Assembly: GCA_030446945.1 (NCBI GenBank)
Contig: JAUJMI010000302.1
Coordinates: forward strand, 1-5,031
Direction: 5' to 3'
Origin: Longimicrobium sp.
GTDB taxonomy: Bacteria > Gemmatimonadota > Gemmatimonadetes > Longimicrobiales > Longimicrobiaceae
Length of the DNA: 5,031 nucleotides
A program made the position numbers and the translations under genes. The notes beneath the pieces are model-generated. The model ran no database searches. It had not been told where the DNA came from and worked only from the letters and a program-made list of their open reading frames with translations. Below are positions 1 to 5,031 of this stretch, in pieces. Position 1 is the first letter of the stretch. The number at the start of each line of letters is the position of its first letter.

Positions 1-9
1 CGTTCGGGC

Positions 10-37
10 CCTGGTGCGGTCGCTCCTGGTGCGGTCG
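10..37. repeat. 13-base direct repeat downstream of ftsQ
   Basis: The 13-mer cctggtgcggtcg occurs exactly at 10-22 and again at 25-37, separated by two bases. It lies in the 110 non-coding bases between the ftsQ stop and the window edge. The GTGCGG core is on the opposite strand from the GTGCG core of the octamer array at 68-126. No gene start and no promoter with both elements were recognised in 1-110; every ATG, GTG or TTG checked on the minus strand there meets a stop within a few codons. Confidence 0.65.
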
Positions 38-67
38 TGCCTCAGGCGGGAGTGGTTTTCGATCGCA

Positions 68-126
68 ACGCACTTACGCACTAACGCATTAACGCACTTC
101 CGGCCCGCACTTACCGCACTTCCGGC
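68..126. repeat. Degenerate octamer repeats, minus-strand unit AAGTGCGT
   Basis: On the plus strand four contiguous octamers run from 68 to 99: acgcactt, acgcacta, acgcatta, acgcactt. Two more related units follow: cgcactta at 106-113, and cgcacttccggc at 115-126, which is an exact 12-base copy of 93-104. The array starts in the non-coding region after ftsQ and extends into its 3' end, supplying the TAA stop and the last codons (E-V-R). It is not a terminator: the units are direct, not inverted, and no T-run follows. Confidence 0.8.
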
Positions 127-869
127 TTCTGCGCCGGCAGCCTGACCACGATCTGATCCTCCCACCGCGCATCCACCCGGATGCGGCGCTGCGACGAGTC
201 CGGCGGGACGCGGCGCTCCAGGTCGGCGAGCGCGGCGCGCAGGCGGACCAGGCGGGCGTCGTCCGCGCCGGCGGGGACCAGCACCTCGGCGGCGGGGGCG
301 CTCAGCACCAGGCGGAGCGCGCCGGAGGGGTCGGGGCGTACCTCGCTCACCCGCGCCATGAGGGCCGGGTCCAGCTCGCCCAGTCGCCCCGCTTCCGCGA
401 GCAGCGCGCGCACCGGACCCGCGGGGATGCGGCCGCGCGCGTCCGGCTTCACGGGGGCGCGCACGAGCGGGAGGTCCAGCGGCACTCGGGCCGGATCCAC
501 CGAGAGCACCTCCCCCTCGGCGGTCACGGGGCGCAGGGTGCCGACCTGCACCAGAGCGGCGGGGCGCTTCTCCGTCACGCGGATGCGCAGCGTGCTCGGC
601 AGGCGGCGCGTGACCTCCGCCTCGGCGACGACGGGGTGGCGGCGCAGGGCGGCTTCCCACGCGGCGGGGTCCGTCCACACGCTGCCGCCCATCTTCACCC
701 CCGAGGCGGCGAGCACCTCGTGCGGGGCCAGGAGGCGCGTGCCGGAGACCTCCACGCGGCGCGTCTCGAAGCCCGGCGCCACGCGCAGCAGCGGCGGGCC
801 CCAGAAGGGCGACGATGCCGCGATGATGGCAACGGCGGCCAGGATGGCGCGGCGGGTGCGGCGCTTCAT
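111..869 (-). CDS. ftsQ: Cell division protein FtsQ/DivIB
   Basis: FtsQ is a bitopic inner-membrane scaffold of the divisome that binds FtsB/FtsL on the periplasmic side. The 252-residue product fits the family (about 250-280). It has a very short basic cytoplasmic N-terminus (MKRRTRR), one hydrophobic segment at about 8-30, and then a POTRA domain at about 34-106: ETRRVEVSGTRLL, with HPVVAEAEVTRRLPSTLRI and VTEKRPAAL matching the FtsQ POTRA pattern. A beta domain follows to about 245, ending with DARWEDQIVVRLP, a typical FtsQ C-terminal strand. The ATG overlaps the murC stop as TGATG, and there is no good Shine-Dalgarno, so translation is probably coupled to murC. The larger open frame running on upstream lies within murC in another frame and is not real. 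The last three sense codons and the TAA stop lie in a repeat that continues downstream. FtsQ families diverge strongly in sequence, so the call rests on architecture plus position. Confidence 0.93.
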   Translation of the reverse strand: MKRRTRRAILAAVAIIAASSPFWGPPLLRVAPGFETRRVEVSGTRLLAPHEVLAASGVKMGGSVWTDPAAWEAALRRHPVVAEAEVTRRLPSTLRIRVTEKRPAALVQVGTLRPVTAEGEVLSVDPARVPLDLPLVRAPVKPDARGRIPAGPVRALLAEAGRLGELDPALMARVSEVRPDPSGALRLVLSAPAAEVLVPAGADDARLVRLRAALADLERRVPPDSSQRRIRVDARWEDQIVVRLPAQKPEVR

Positions 870-2278
870 CAGCCGGTCGGGCGGCGGCGGGAGGCCAGCA
901 GCTCGCGCGCGGCGGAGTCCAGGTTCCCCGCGCCCATGGTGATGCACAGGTCGCCCTCGCGGAGCTCCGCGGCCACGGCGCCGACGATGGCCGCACGTTC
1001 CGGCACGTAGCGCAGGTCGGCGCCCGCGGCGCGCGCCGGCTCGGCGATCAGCATCCCGGTGACTCCCTCGATGGGCTTCTCGCGGGCGGCGTACACGTCG
1101 GTGAGGAACACCACGTCCGCCATCGCGAGCGCCTGGCCGAACTCGTTGGCGAAGTCGCGCGTGCGGGAGTAGAGGTGCGGTTGGAAGGCGAGCACCAGCC
1201 GGCGCCCCGGGTGGGCCTCGCGCGCGGCCCGCAGCGTGGCGGACACCTCGGTGGGGTGGTGCGCGTAATCGTCCACGAAGAGCACCCCGCCCGCCTCGCC
1301 CACGTGCTCGAAGCGGCGGTCCACCCCGCTGTACGAGGCGACCCCCTCGGCGATGGCCTCCCACGACGCGCCCAGCCGCCGTCCCACCGCGATCGCCGCC
1401 AACGCGTTGCGCACGTTGTGGAGGCCGGGCGCGCGCAGCCGCGCGGTCCCCAGCAGCTCGCCGCGCTCGCGCACCCCGAACAGCGTCTCGGCGGGGGCCA
1501 TGCGCACGTTCTCCGCGCGCAGCATGGAGCCGGCGTTGACGCCGTAGGTCATCACGCGCTCGGCGCCGCCGGGGAGGGCGGCGGCGAGGCGGGAGGCGCC
1601 GTGGTCGTCTGCGCACGCCGCCACCAGCCCGTCCGCGGGGACCGAGTCCACGAAGATGCGGAACGATTCCTCGACGGCTTCCAGCGAGCCGTAGATGTCG
1701 AGGTGGTCGGCTTCCAGGGTGGTCACGACGGCGATGGTGGGGCGGAGATGGTGGAACGAGCGGTCGTATTCATCGGCTTCCACCACGTAGAGGTGGTCGT
1801 CGCCGCGGCGGAGGTTGCCGCCCCAGGCCGGCACGTGCGCGCCCACGAAGCCCGTGGGGTTGAGCCCCGCGGCGGCCAGCGCGGCGGTGGTGAGCGTCGT
1901 GGTGGTCGTCTTCCCGTGCGTCCCCGCGATCCCCACCACGAGCCCGTGGTTGACGATGGCGCCCAGCGCCTCGGCCCGCTTGAGCACCGGGATCCCCCGC
2001 TCGCGCGCGGCGCGGATCTCCGGGTGGTCGGCGGGGATGGCCGCGGTCATCACCAGGGCGGACGCGCCCTCGATGTGGGCGGGGTCGTGGCCTTCCAGCA
2101 CCTTGGCGCCGCGCTCGGCGAGCAGCCGGCTGGCGGGGTTGGGGTGCGCGTCGCACCCGGTCACCCGCACGCCGGAAAGCATGAGCATGTCGGCCAGCGG
2201 GCTCATCCCCGCCCCGCCGATGCCCATGAAGTGCACGGGCCCGCGCCCCGCCAGCTCCACCAGATCGAATCCGTTCAA
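869..2278 (-). CDS. murC: UDP-N-acetylmuramate--L-alanine ligase MurC
   Basis: MurC is the cytoplasmic ATP-dependent ligase that adds L-Ala to UDP-MurNAc, the first amino-acid step of the stem peptide. It has 469 residues and all three Mur ligase domains. N-terminal UDP-binding domain: HFMGIGGAGMS (16-26). Central ATPase: P-loop GIAGTHGKTTTTT (116-128, Lys 123), EADEYDRSF (167-175), LEADHLDIYG (188-197, His 192) and GLHNVRNALAAIA (285-297). C-terminal domain: VDRRFEHVG (319-327), VDDYAHHPTEV (335-345), FQPHLYSRTRDF (365-376), DVYAAREKPIEGV (394-406) and MGAGN (448-452). The HH-P-T-E and FQPH-YSRT motifs are specific to MurC among Mur ligases. I chose the TTG start because no ATG or GTG lies upstream in frame. 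The GTG at codon 7, with a GGA eight bases upstream, would also leave the glycine motif intact and is a fair alternative. Thr 187 stands where most homologues have Asn (TN-x-EADH). The TGA shares one base with the ftsQ ATG. Confidence 0.97.
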   Translation of the reverse strand: MNGFDLVELAGRGPVHFMGIGGAGMSPLADMLMLSGVRVTGCDAHPNPASRLLAERGAKVLEGHDPAHIEGASALVMTAAIPADHPEIRAARERGIPVLKRAEALGAIVNHGLVVGIAGTHGKTTTTTLTTAALAAAGLNPTGFVGAHVPAWGGNLRRGDDHLYVVEADEYDRSFHHLRPTIAVVTTLEADHLDIYGSLEAVEESFRIFVDSVPADGLVAACADDHGASRLAAALPGGAERVMTYGVNAGSMLRAENVRMAPAETLFGVRERGELLGTARLRAPGLHNVRNALAAIAVGRRLGASWEAIAEGVASYSGVDRRFEHVGEAGGVLFVDDYAHHPTEVSATLRAAREAHPGRRLVLAFQPHLYSRTRDFANEFGQALAMADVVFLTDVYAAREKPIEGVTGMLIAEPARAAGADLRYVPERAAIVGAVAAELREGDLCITMGAGNLDSAARELLASRRRPTG

Positions 2279-2348
2279 TATACCGCCCGCAATACGGTTG
2301 GGAAAGTTGCTCGCCAGGCCGCTAGTTTTTTGGCGGAGCCTTTTGCGT
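2279..2348 (-). other. murG-murC intergenic gap, possible leader
   Basis: This 70-base spacer is the only gap between genes in the cluster. By my count it is about 56% G+C, much lower than the flanking genes, and on the minus strand it contains A-runs (AAAA and AAAAAA) and a TATATT immediately before and into the murC start. No convincing -35/-10 pair was found: the best spacing partner for TATATT is TTTCCC, a poor match. No terminator was seen either; the only hairpin, GGC-TCC-GCC, has a three-base stem. There is no strong Shine-Dalgarno before the TTG. The frame of murC is open through the gap but has no ATG, GTG or TTG in it. Confidence 0.45.
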
Positions 2349-3476
2349 CTACCGGATCAGCTTGGTCAACTCGTGCACGATCAGCTCGGCCGCGTTGGGG
2401 CGGCCGCGCTCGCGCGCATGCCCCGCGATCTCCGCGCGCCGCTCGGGCGACGAGGCCAGCGCCATCACCTCCGTCCACAGCCGCTCGGCCGCCAGCTCCT
2501 TTTCTTCCACCATCACCGCGGCACCCGCTTCGGCCAGCGCCACGGCGTTGTGGTGCTGGTGGTTGGCCGCCGCGTGCGGGAAGGGGACGAGGATGCTGGG
2601 GATCCCCCACGCGCACAGCTCGGCCAGCGTCATCGCCCCGGCGCGCGCGATGGAGAAGTCGGCGGAGGCCAGCGCGCCCGGCATGTCCTGGATGTAGGGA
2701 AGGACGTGCACCCATCCCGGGTTCCCCACCTGCGCCAGCTTCTCGGTGGTCTTGGCGTACGTCGCGGGGCCGGTCGCCCACAGGATCTGGAAGCCTTCCG
2801 GCGGCGCGGGAAGGCGCCCGTCCGCCACCCCGCGCAGGGCGCCGAGAAGGGCTTCGTTCACCGAGCGCGCGCCCTGGCTGCCCCCCGTCACCAGGCACAC
2901 CGTGCCGTCGGACAGGCCGAAGCGGGCGCGGGCATCGGCGCGGTCCAGCGCCAGGTCGGGCGGGTTGATGGGGTTGCCGTGCTCGAACACCTCGGTGCGC
3001 TTCCCCGGCTTCAGGTGCGCGCGGGCCTCCGGGAAGGCGAGGTGAAGCTGGCGCACGCGGCCGGACATCGTGCGCGTGACGAAGCCCGGATACGAGTTCT
3101 GCTCCTGGAGCGCCGTCGGCACCCCCCTCAGCACCCCCCACGCCACCGCGGGACCGCTCGCGTAGCCGCCCGTCCCCACCACCAGTTCGGGCTTGAAGGA
3201 GCGGAAGACGGAGCGCAGTCCCGCCGCCGAGCCGAGCATCGCGGGGATCAGCCGCCAGTTCTGCCACGGCTTCTGGCGACGGATGGGCTCCAGCGGGAGG
3301 AGGCGGTGCGGGACGCCCTTCTCCGGCAGCACGCGAGCTTCCACGCCCCGCAACGCGCCGATGAACATCACCTCCGCGCCGGGGTGCATCCGCTGGAAGG
3401 CGTCGGCCAGGGCGAGCGCCGGGTACAGGTGCCCGCCGGTGCCGCCGCCGGCGAAGAGGATGCGGGGCGCCGTCAT
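2349..3476 (-). CDS. murG: UDP-GlcNAc:lipid I N-acetylglucosaminyltransferase MurG
   Basis: MurG transfers GlcNAc from UDP-GlcNAc to lipid I on the inner face of the membrane, making lipid II, the substrate that FtsW polymerises. It is 375 residues, close to the usual 350-380, with the GT-B two-domain fold (family GT28). The N-terminal domain has the glycine loop GGGTGGHLYPALALA (10-24), GTGGYASGPAV (101-111) and QEQNSYPGFVTR (124-135), matching the family's second glycine loop and EQN motif. The C-terminal domain has GGSQGARSVNEAL (198-210), RAGAMTLAEL (278-287) contributing to the UDP-GlcNAc site, and HAAANHQHHNA (301-311), the family's HQ-x-x-NA segment. Start: the ATG overlaps the ftsW stop as ATGA, and the protein begins right at the glycine-loop strand as expected. 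There is only a weak AGG four bases upstream, so translation probably depends on coupling to ftsW. The stop is TAG. Confidence 0.97.
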   Translation of the reverse strand: MTAPRILFAGGGTGGHLYPALALADAFQRMHPGAEVMFIGALRGVEARVLPEKGVPHRLLPLEPIRRQKPWQNWRLIPAMLGSAAGLRSVFRSFKPELVVGTGGYASGPAVAWGVLRGVPTALQEQNSYPGFVTRTMSGRVRQLHLAFPEARAHLKPGKRTEVFEHGNPINPPDLALDRADARARFGLSDGTVCLVTGGSQGARSVNEALLGALRGVADGRLPAPPEGFQILWATGPATYAKTTEKLAQVGNPGWVHVLPYIQDMPGALASADFSIARAGAMTLAELCAWGIPSILVPFPHAAANHQHHNAVALAEAGAAVMVEEKELAAERLWTEVMALASSPERRAEIAGHARERGRPNAAELIVHELTKLIR

Positions 3477-4693
3477 GCGGCCTGCCCCCGCGCGCGCGCC
3501 ACGCTCAGCAGCACCCCGACCGCCGCGAAGTAGGTGAGCAGCGCGCTCCCCCCGTACGACATGAAGGGGAGGGTGAAGCCCGTAGTCGGCAGCAGTGCCA
3601 TTGCGACGCCCATGTGGAGGAAGGCCGTGATGACGATCAGGTTGGTCATCCCGAGCGCCACCAGGTAGCCGAAGCGGTCCGGCGCGCGCGCCGCGATGCG
3701 GTAGCCCAGCACCAGGAACCCCGCGAAGACCGAGACCACGAACAGCACCCCCACCAGCCCCCACTCCTCGGCGATCATGGAGAAGAGGAAGTCGTTGTGG
3801 GCCTCGGGCAGGAAGCCGAACTTCTGCCGCGAGTTGCCGAAGCCGACCCCGCCCACCCCGCCGGAGCCGATGGCGATGAGCGACTGGTTGATCTGGTACG
3901 CGACGCCCTGCGTGTCGTTGCCGGGGTCCAGGAAGGCGGCGATGCGCTTCATCCGATAGCCCGCGTCCTGGACCTTGGCCCACACCACCGGCACCGCGAT
4001 CAGCCCCAGCACGATGAAGTGCCCGATCCGCGCCCCGCCCGCAAAGAGCACCAGCGCGGAGAGGAGGACGACGAGGAGCGCGGCGCTCAGGTTGGGCTCC
4101 ATGAAGATGAGGAGCGCGATGGGCACCCACACCATCAGGAACGGCACCAGGCCCCGGCTCATGGAGTGGAGCTTGTCCTCCTTTTTCACCGCCAGCATCG
4201 CCGTCCAGATAATCAGCACCAGCTTGGCCAGCTCCGACGGCTGGAACGACATCCCCAGGTCCAGCCACCGCCGCGCGCCGTTGATGCGCGGCGCGATCGC
4301 CTCCGTCCCCGGCAGGATCACCACGATCAGCATCAGCGCCACCCCGATCAGCATCGGCCAGGCCCAAAGCCGGAAGCGGCGGTAGTCGAGGCGCGAGATG
4401 ACCGCTGCGAGCAGGACGCCCGCGGCGGCGGCCCGGAGCTGCTTCAGCGCGTAGAAGTGCCCCGGCAGCTCCTCGCTGCGCGCGATGAACGACGAGGCGC
4501 TGTACATCTCCACCAGCCCGAAGCACAACGCCACGGCGGTGAGGGCGACGAGCGCGCGCGACTCCAGCGTGGACTCGGCGCGGGCGGGGCTGGCGGCGGC
4601 CGGGCGGGGCGCGGCGGGGCGCCGGTCGCGCGGGGGGACCGGCGGCTGGGCGGGGCGGGGCTGGGCGCGGGGGGTGCGCGGAATGGTGATCAC
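3473..4693 (-). CDS. ftsW: Septal peptidoglycan polymerase FtsW (SEDS family)
   Basis: FtsW is the inner-membrane SEDS glycosyltransferase that polymerises lipid II at the division septum with its partner class B PBP (FtsI). The product is 406 residues, a normal family length. Residues 1 to about 41 form a Pro/Ala/Arg-rich cytoplasmic tail without membrane segments; multi-pass hydrophobic segments follow from about 46 to the end. SEDS motifs are present in order: NGARRWLDLG (138-147), SFQPSELAKL (149-158), MEPNLSAALL (198-207), QSLIAIGSGG (270-279), LPEAHNDFLF (295-304, with the Asp of the essential extracytoplasmic loop at 301), and TTGFTLPFMSYGGSALL (370-386). I chose the GTG start because it overlaps the murD stop (GTGA) and has a GAGG seven bases upstream. 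The frame stays open 26 codons further, but within murD. RodA is the alternative, but the dcw context and Pro-rich tail favour FtsW. One oddity is EPN where most members have an Asp (EPD or QPD). Confidence 0.95.
   Translation of the reverse strand: MITIPRTPRAQPRPAQPPVPPRDRRPAAPRPAAASPARAESTLESRALVALTAVALCFGLVEMYSASSFIARSEELPGHFYALKQLRAAAAGVLLAAVISRLDYRRFRLWAWPMLIGVALMLIVVILPGTEAIAPRINGARRWLDLGMSFQPSELAKLVLIIWTAMLAVKKEDKLHSMSRGLVPFLMVWVPIALLIFMEPNLSAALLVVLLSALVLFAGGARIGHFIVLGLIAVPVVWAKVQDAGYRMKRIAAFLDPGNDTQGVAYQINQSLIAIGSGGVGGVGFGNSRQKFGFLPEAHNDFLFSMIAEEWGLVGVLFVVSVFAGFLVLGYRIAARAPDRFGYLVALGMTNLIVITAFLHMGVAMALLPTTGFTLPFMSYGGSALLTYFAAVGVLLSVARARGQAA
4648..4674 (+). other. Potential G-quadruplex array opposite the ftsW start
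   Basis: The plus strand has five runs of three or more G separated by one to three bases (4648-4650, 4652-4655, 4657-4660, 4663-4665, 4669-4674). This satisfies the standard quadruplex pattern. It lies on the template strand of ftsW about 20 to 45 bases after its start and encodes part of the Pro/Arg/Ala-rich tail (residues about 7-16). Further G runs between 4582 and 4637 are spaced more widely. The pattern may be only a by-product of proline codons (CCC, CCG) at very high GC. Confidence 0.4.
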
Positions 4694-5031
4694 GTGCGAT
4701 CCTCGGCGGCGAGCTCGGCGAAGCGCCGGCCCCGCTCTTCGTAGTTGGGGAACATGTCGAAGCTGCTGCACGCGGGCGAAAGGAGGATGGCGTCGCCCTC
4801 GCGCGCCAGCTCGCGGGCGCGGCGCACCACCTCTTCGAACGGCCCGTCCACGCGCTCGACCCGGACGTGGGCTGCAAGGTCGCTCTGCACGATCGGCGCG
4901 GCCTCGCCGTACGCCACCACCGCGCGGACGTTGGGGCCCAGCTCGGGGAGGAGCTCCGTGTAGGGCTCCCCCTTGTGCCGCCCGCCCAGCAGCAGGACGA
5001 CGGGCCGCGTCATCCCCCGCACCGCCACGCG
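4690..5031 (-). CDS. murD: UDP-N-acetylmuramoyl-L-alanine--D-glutamate ligase (MurD), C-terminal part only
   Basis: MurD is the cytoplasmic ATP-dependent ligase that adds D-glutamate to UDP-MurNAc-L-Ala. Only the last 113 residues lie here; the frame is open through the right edge, so the GTG near 5028 is an internal Val codon and not a start. The visible part is the C-terminal ligase domain: a beta strand ending LLLGGRHKG, matching the family's GG-x-(D/H)-KG loop, and then the very typical LLSPACSSFDMF followed by NYEERGRRF, the MurD signature near the C-terminus. The N-terminal UDP-binding and central P-loop domains are outside the window. The frame ends in TGA, which overlaps the ftsW GTG by four bases (GTGA). 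The identity is firm for MurD rather than MurC, E or F because of the SPACxSFDMF motif. Confidence 0.96.
   Translation of the reverse strand, partial: RVAVRGMTRPVVLLLGGRHKGEPYTELLPELGPNVRAVVAYGEAAPIVQSDLAAHVRVERVDGPFEEVVRRARELAREGDAILLSPACSSFDMFPNYEERGRRFAELAAEDRT
4701..4704 (-). promoter_or_regulatory. Ribosome binding site of ftsW
   Basis: A GAGG tetramer lies seven bases upstream of the GTG start of ftsW, inside the last codons of murD. It is the clearest Shine-Dalgarno sequence in the window and supports the GTG start overlapping the murD stop instead of the upstream in-frame starts that lie within murD. Confidence 0.5.

Noticed and set aside
68..126. CRISPR array
   Set aside because: The units are contiguous or nearly contiguous octamers without unique spacers, and there is no cas gene.
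122..137. Inverted repeat ccggc/gccgg near the ftsQ 3' end
   Set aside because: A five-base GC stem inside coding sequence with no T-run; such stems are common by chance at this GC content.
870..1616. Upstream extension of the ftsQ frame inside murC
   Set aside because: The extension is Arg/Gly/Ala-rich and lies within the conserved C-terminal domain of murC; the ATG at 869 gives a standard FtsQ.
2276..2304. TATATT as a -10 element for murC
   Set aside because: It overlaps the TTG start and the best -35 at 17-base spacing is TTTCCC, a poor match. It is kept only as a possibility within the gap description.
2321..2345. Possible terminator in the murG-murC gap (A/T runs flanking GGCGGAGCC)
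   Set aside because: The stem would be only three base pairs, and the flanking runs do not pair with each other, so it cannot form a useful intrinsic terminator on either strand.
1175..2968. Very long plus-strand open frame (about 597 codons) opposite murC and murG
   Set aside because: It is rich in Arg, Gly, Ala, His and Val with no recognisable domain, spans two genes with clear Mur motifs and the gap between them, and is the expected shadow frame at very high GC.
1815..3533. Plus-strand open frame of about 572 codons opposite murC, murG and the ftsW end
   Set aside because: Low-complexity composition with no motif. It overlaps both well-supported genes on the other strand and another shadow frame.
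3614..4744. Plus-strand open frame of about 376 codons opposite ftsW
   Set aside because: Its His/Asp/Glu/Arg-rich product mirrors the hydrophobic codons of ftsW on the other strand; no domain or plausible start signal.
3477..4877. Upstream extension of the murG frame through ftsW and into murD
   Set aside because: The predicted extension is Arg/Pro-rich shadow sequence; MurG begins normally at the ATG overlapping the ftsW stop.

Overview
The window is a high-GC stretch of a bacterial division and cell wall (dcw) cluster, with every supported gene on the minus strand. In transcription order (right to left) it holds the 3' end of murD, then complete ftsW, murG, murC and ftsQ. The gene order and protein motifs identify a bacterium that makes peptidoglycan and divides by the FtsZ/FtsW route. 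The very high G+C, the Pro/Ala/Arg-rich FtsW tail, the murD-ftsW-murG-murC-ftsQ order without murB or ddl between murC and ftsQ, and the short AGTGCG-type repeats after ftsQ would fit a Gemmatimonadota-like organism. That assignment is inference only; no sequence here is diagnostic of a phylum.

Layout: the C-terminal domain of MurD enters at the right edge (5031 to 4690). Its stop overlaps the GTG start of ftsW by 4 bases (4693 to 3473). The ftsW stop overlaps the ATG of murG by 4 bases (3476 to 2349). A 70-base gap follows (2348-2279), clearly less GC-rich than its surroundings; it is the only break between genes. murC (2278 to 869) appears to start at TTG and its stop shares one base with the ATG of ftsQ (869 to 111). 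The last 110 bases (110 to 1) are non-coding as far as can be seen. They carry octamer repeats and a separate 13-base direct repeat. ftsA, the usual next gene, does not start inside the window. Plus-strand reading frames are long but are GC-driven shadows of these genes.

How the genes work together: MurC and MurD add the first two amino acids (L-Ala and D-Glu) to UDP-MurNAc in the cytoplasm. MurG adds GlcNAc to the membrane-bound lipid I to make lipid II. FtsW polymerises lipid II at the septum, and FtsQ is a bitopic divisome scaffold. The stop/start overlaps indicate one co-transcribed, translationally coupled unit.

I found no novel system. This is an ordinary core-genome region. The points worth a second look are small: the repeats that run into the ftsQ stop codon, a G-quadruplex-type G-run array opposite the ftsW start, the murG-murC gap with a TTG start, and a few substitutions in conserved motifs.
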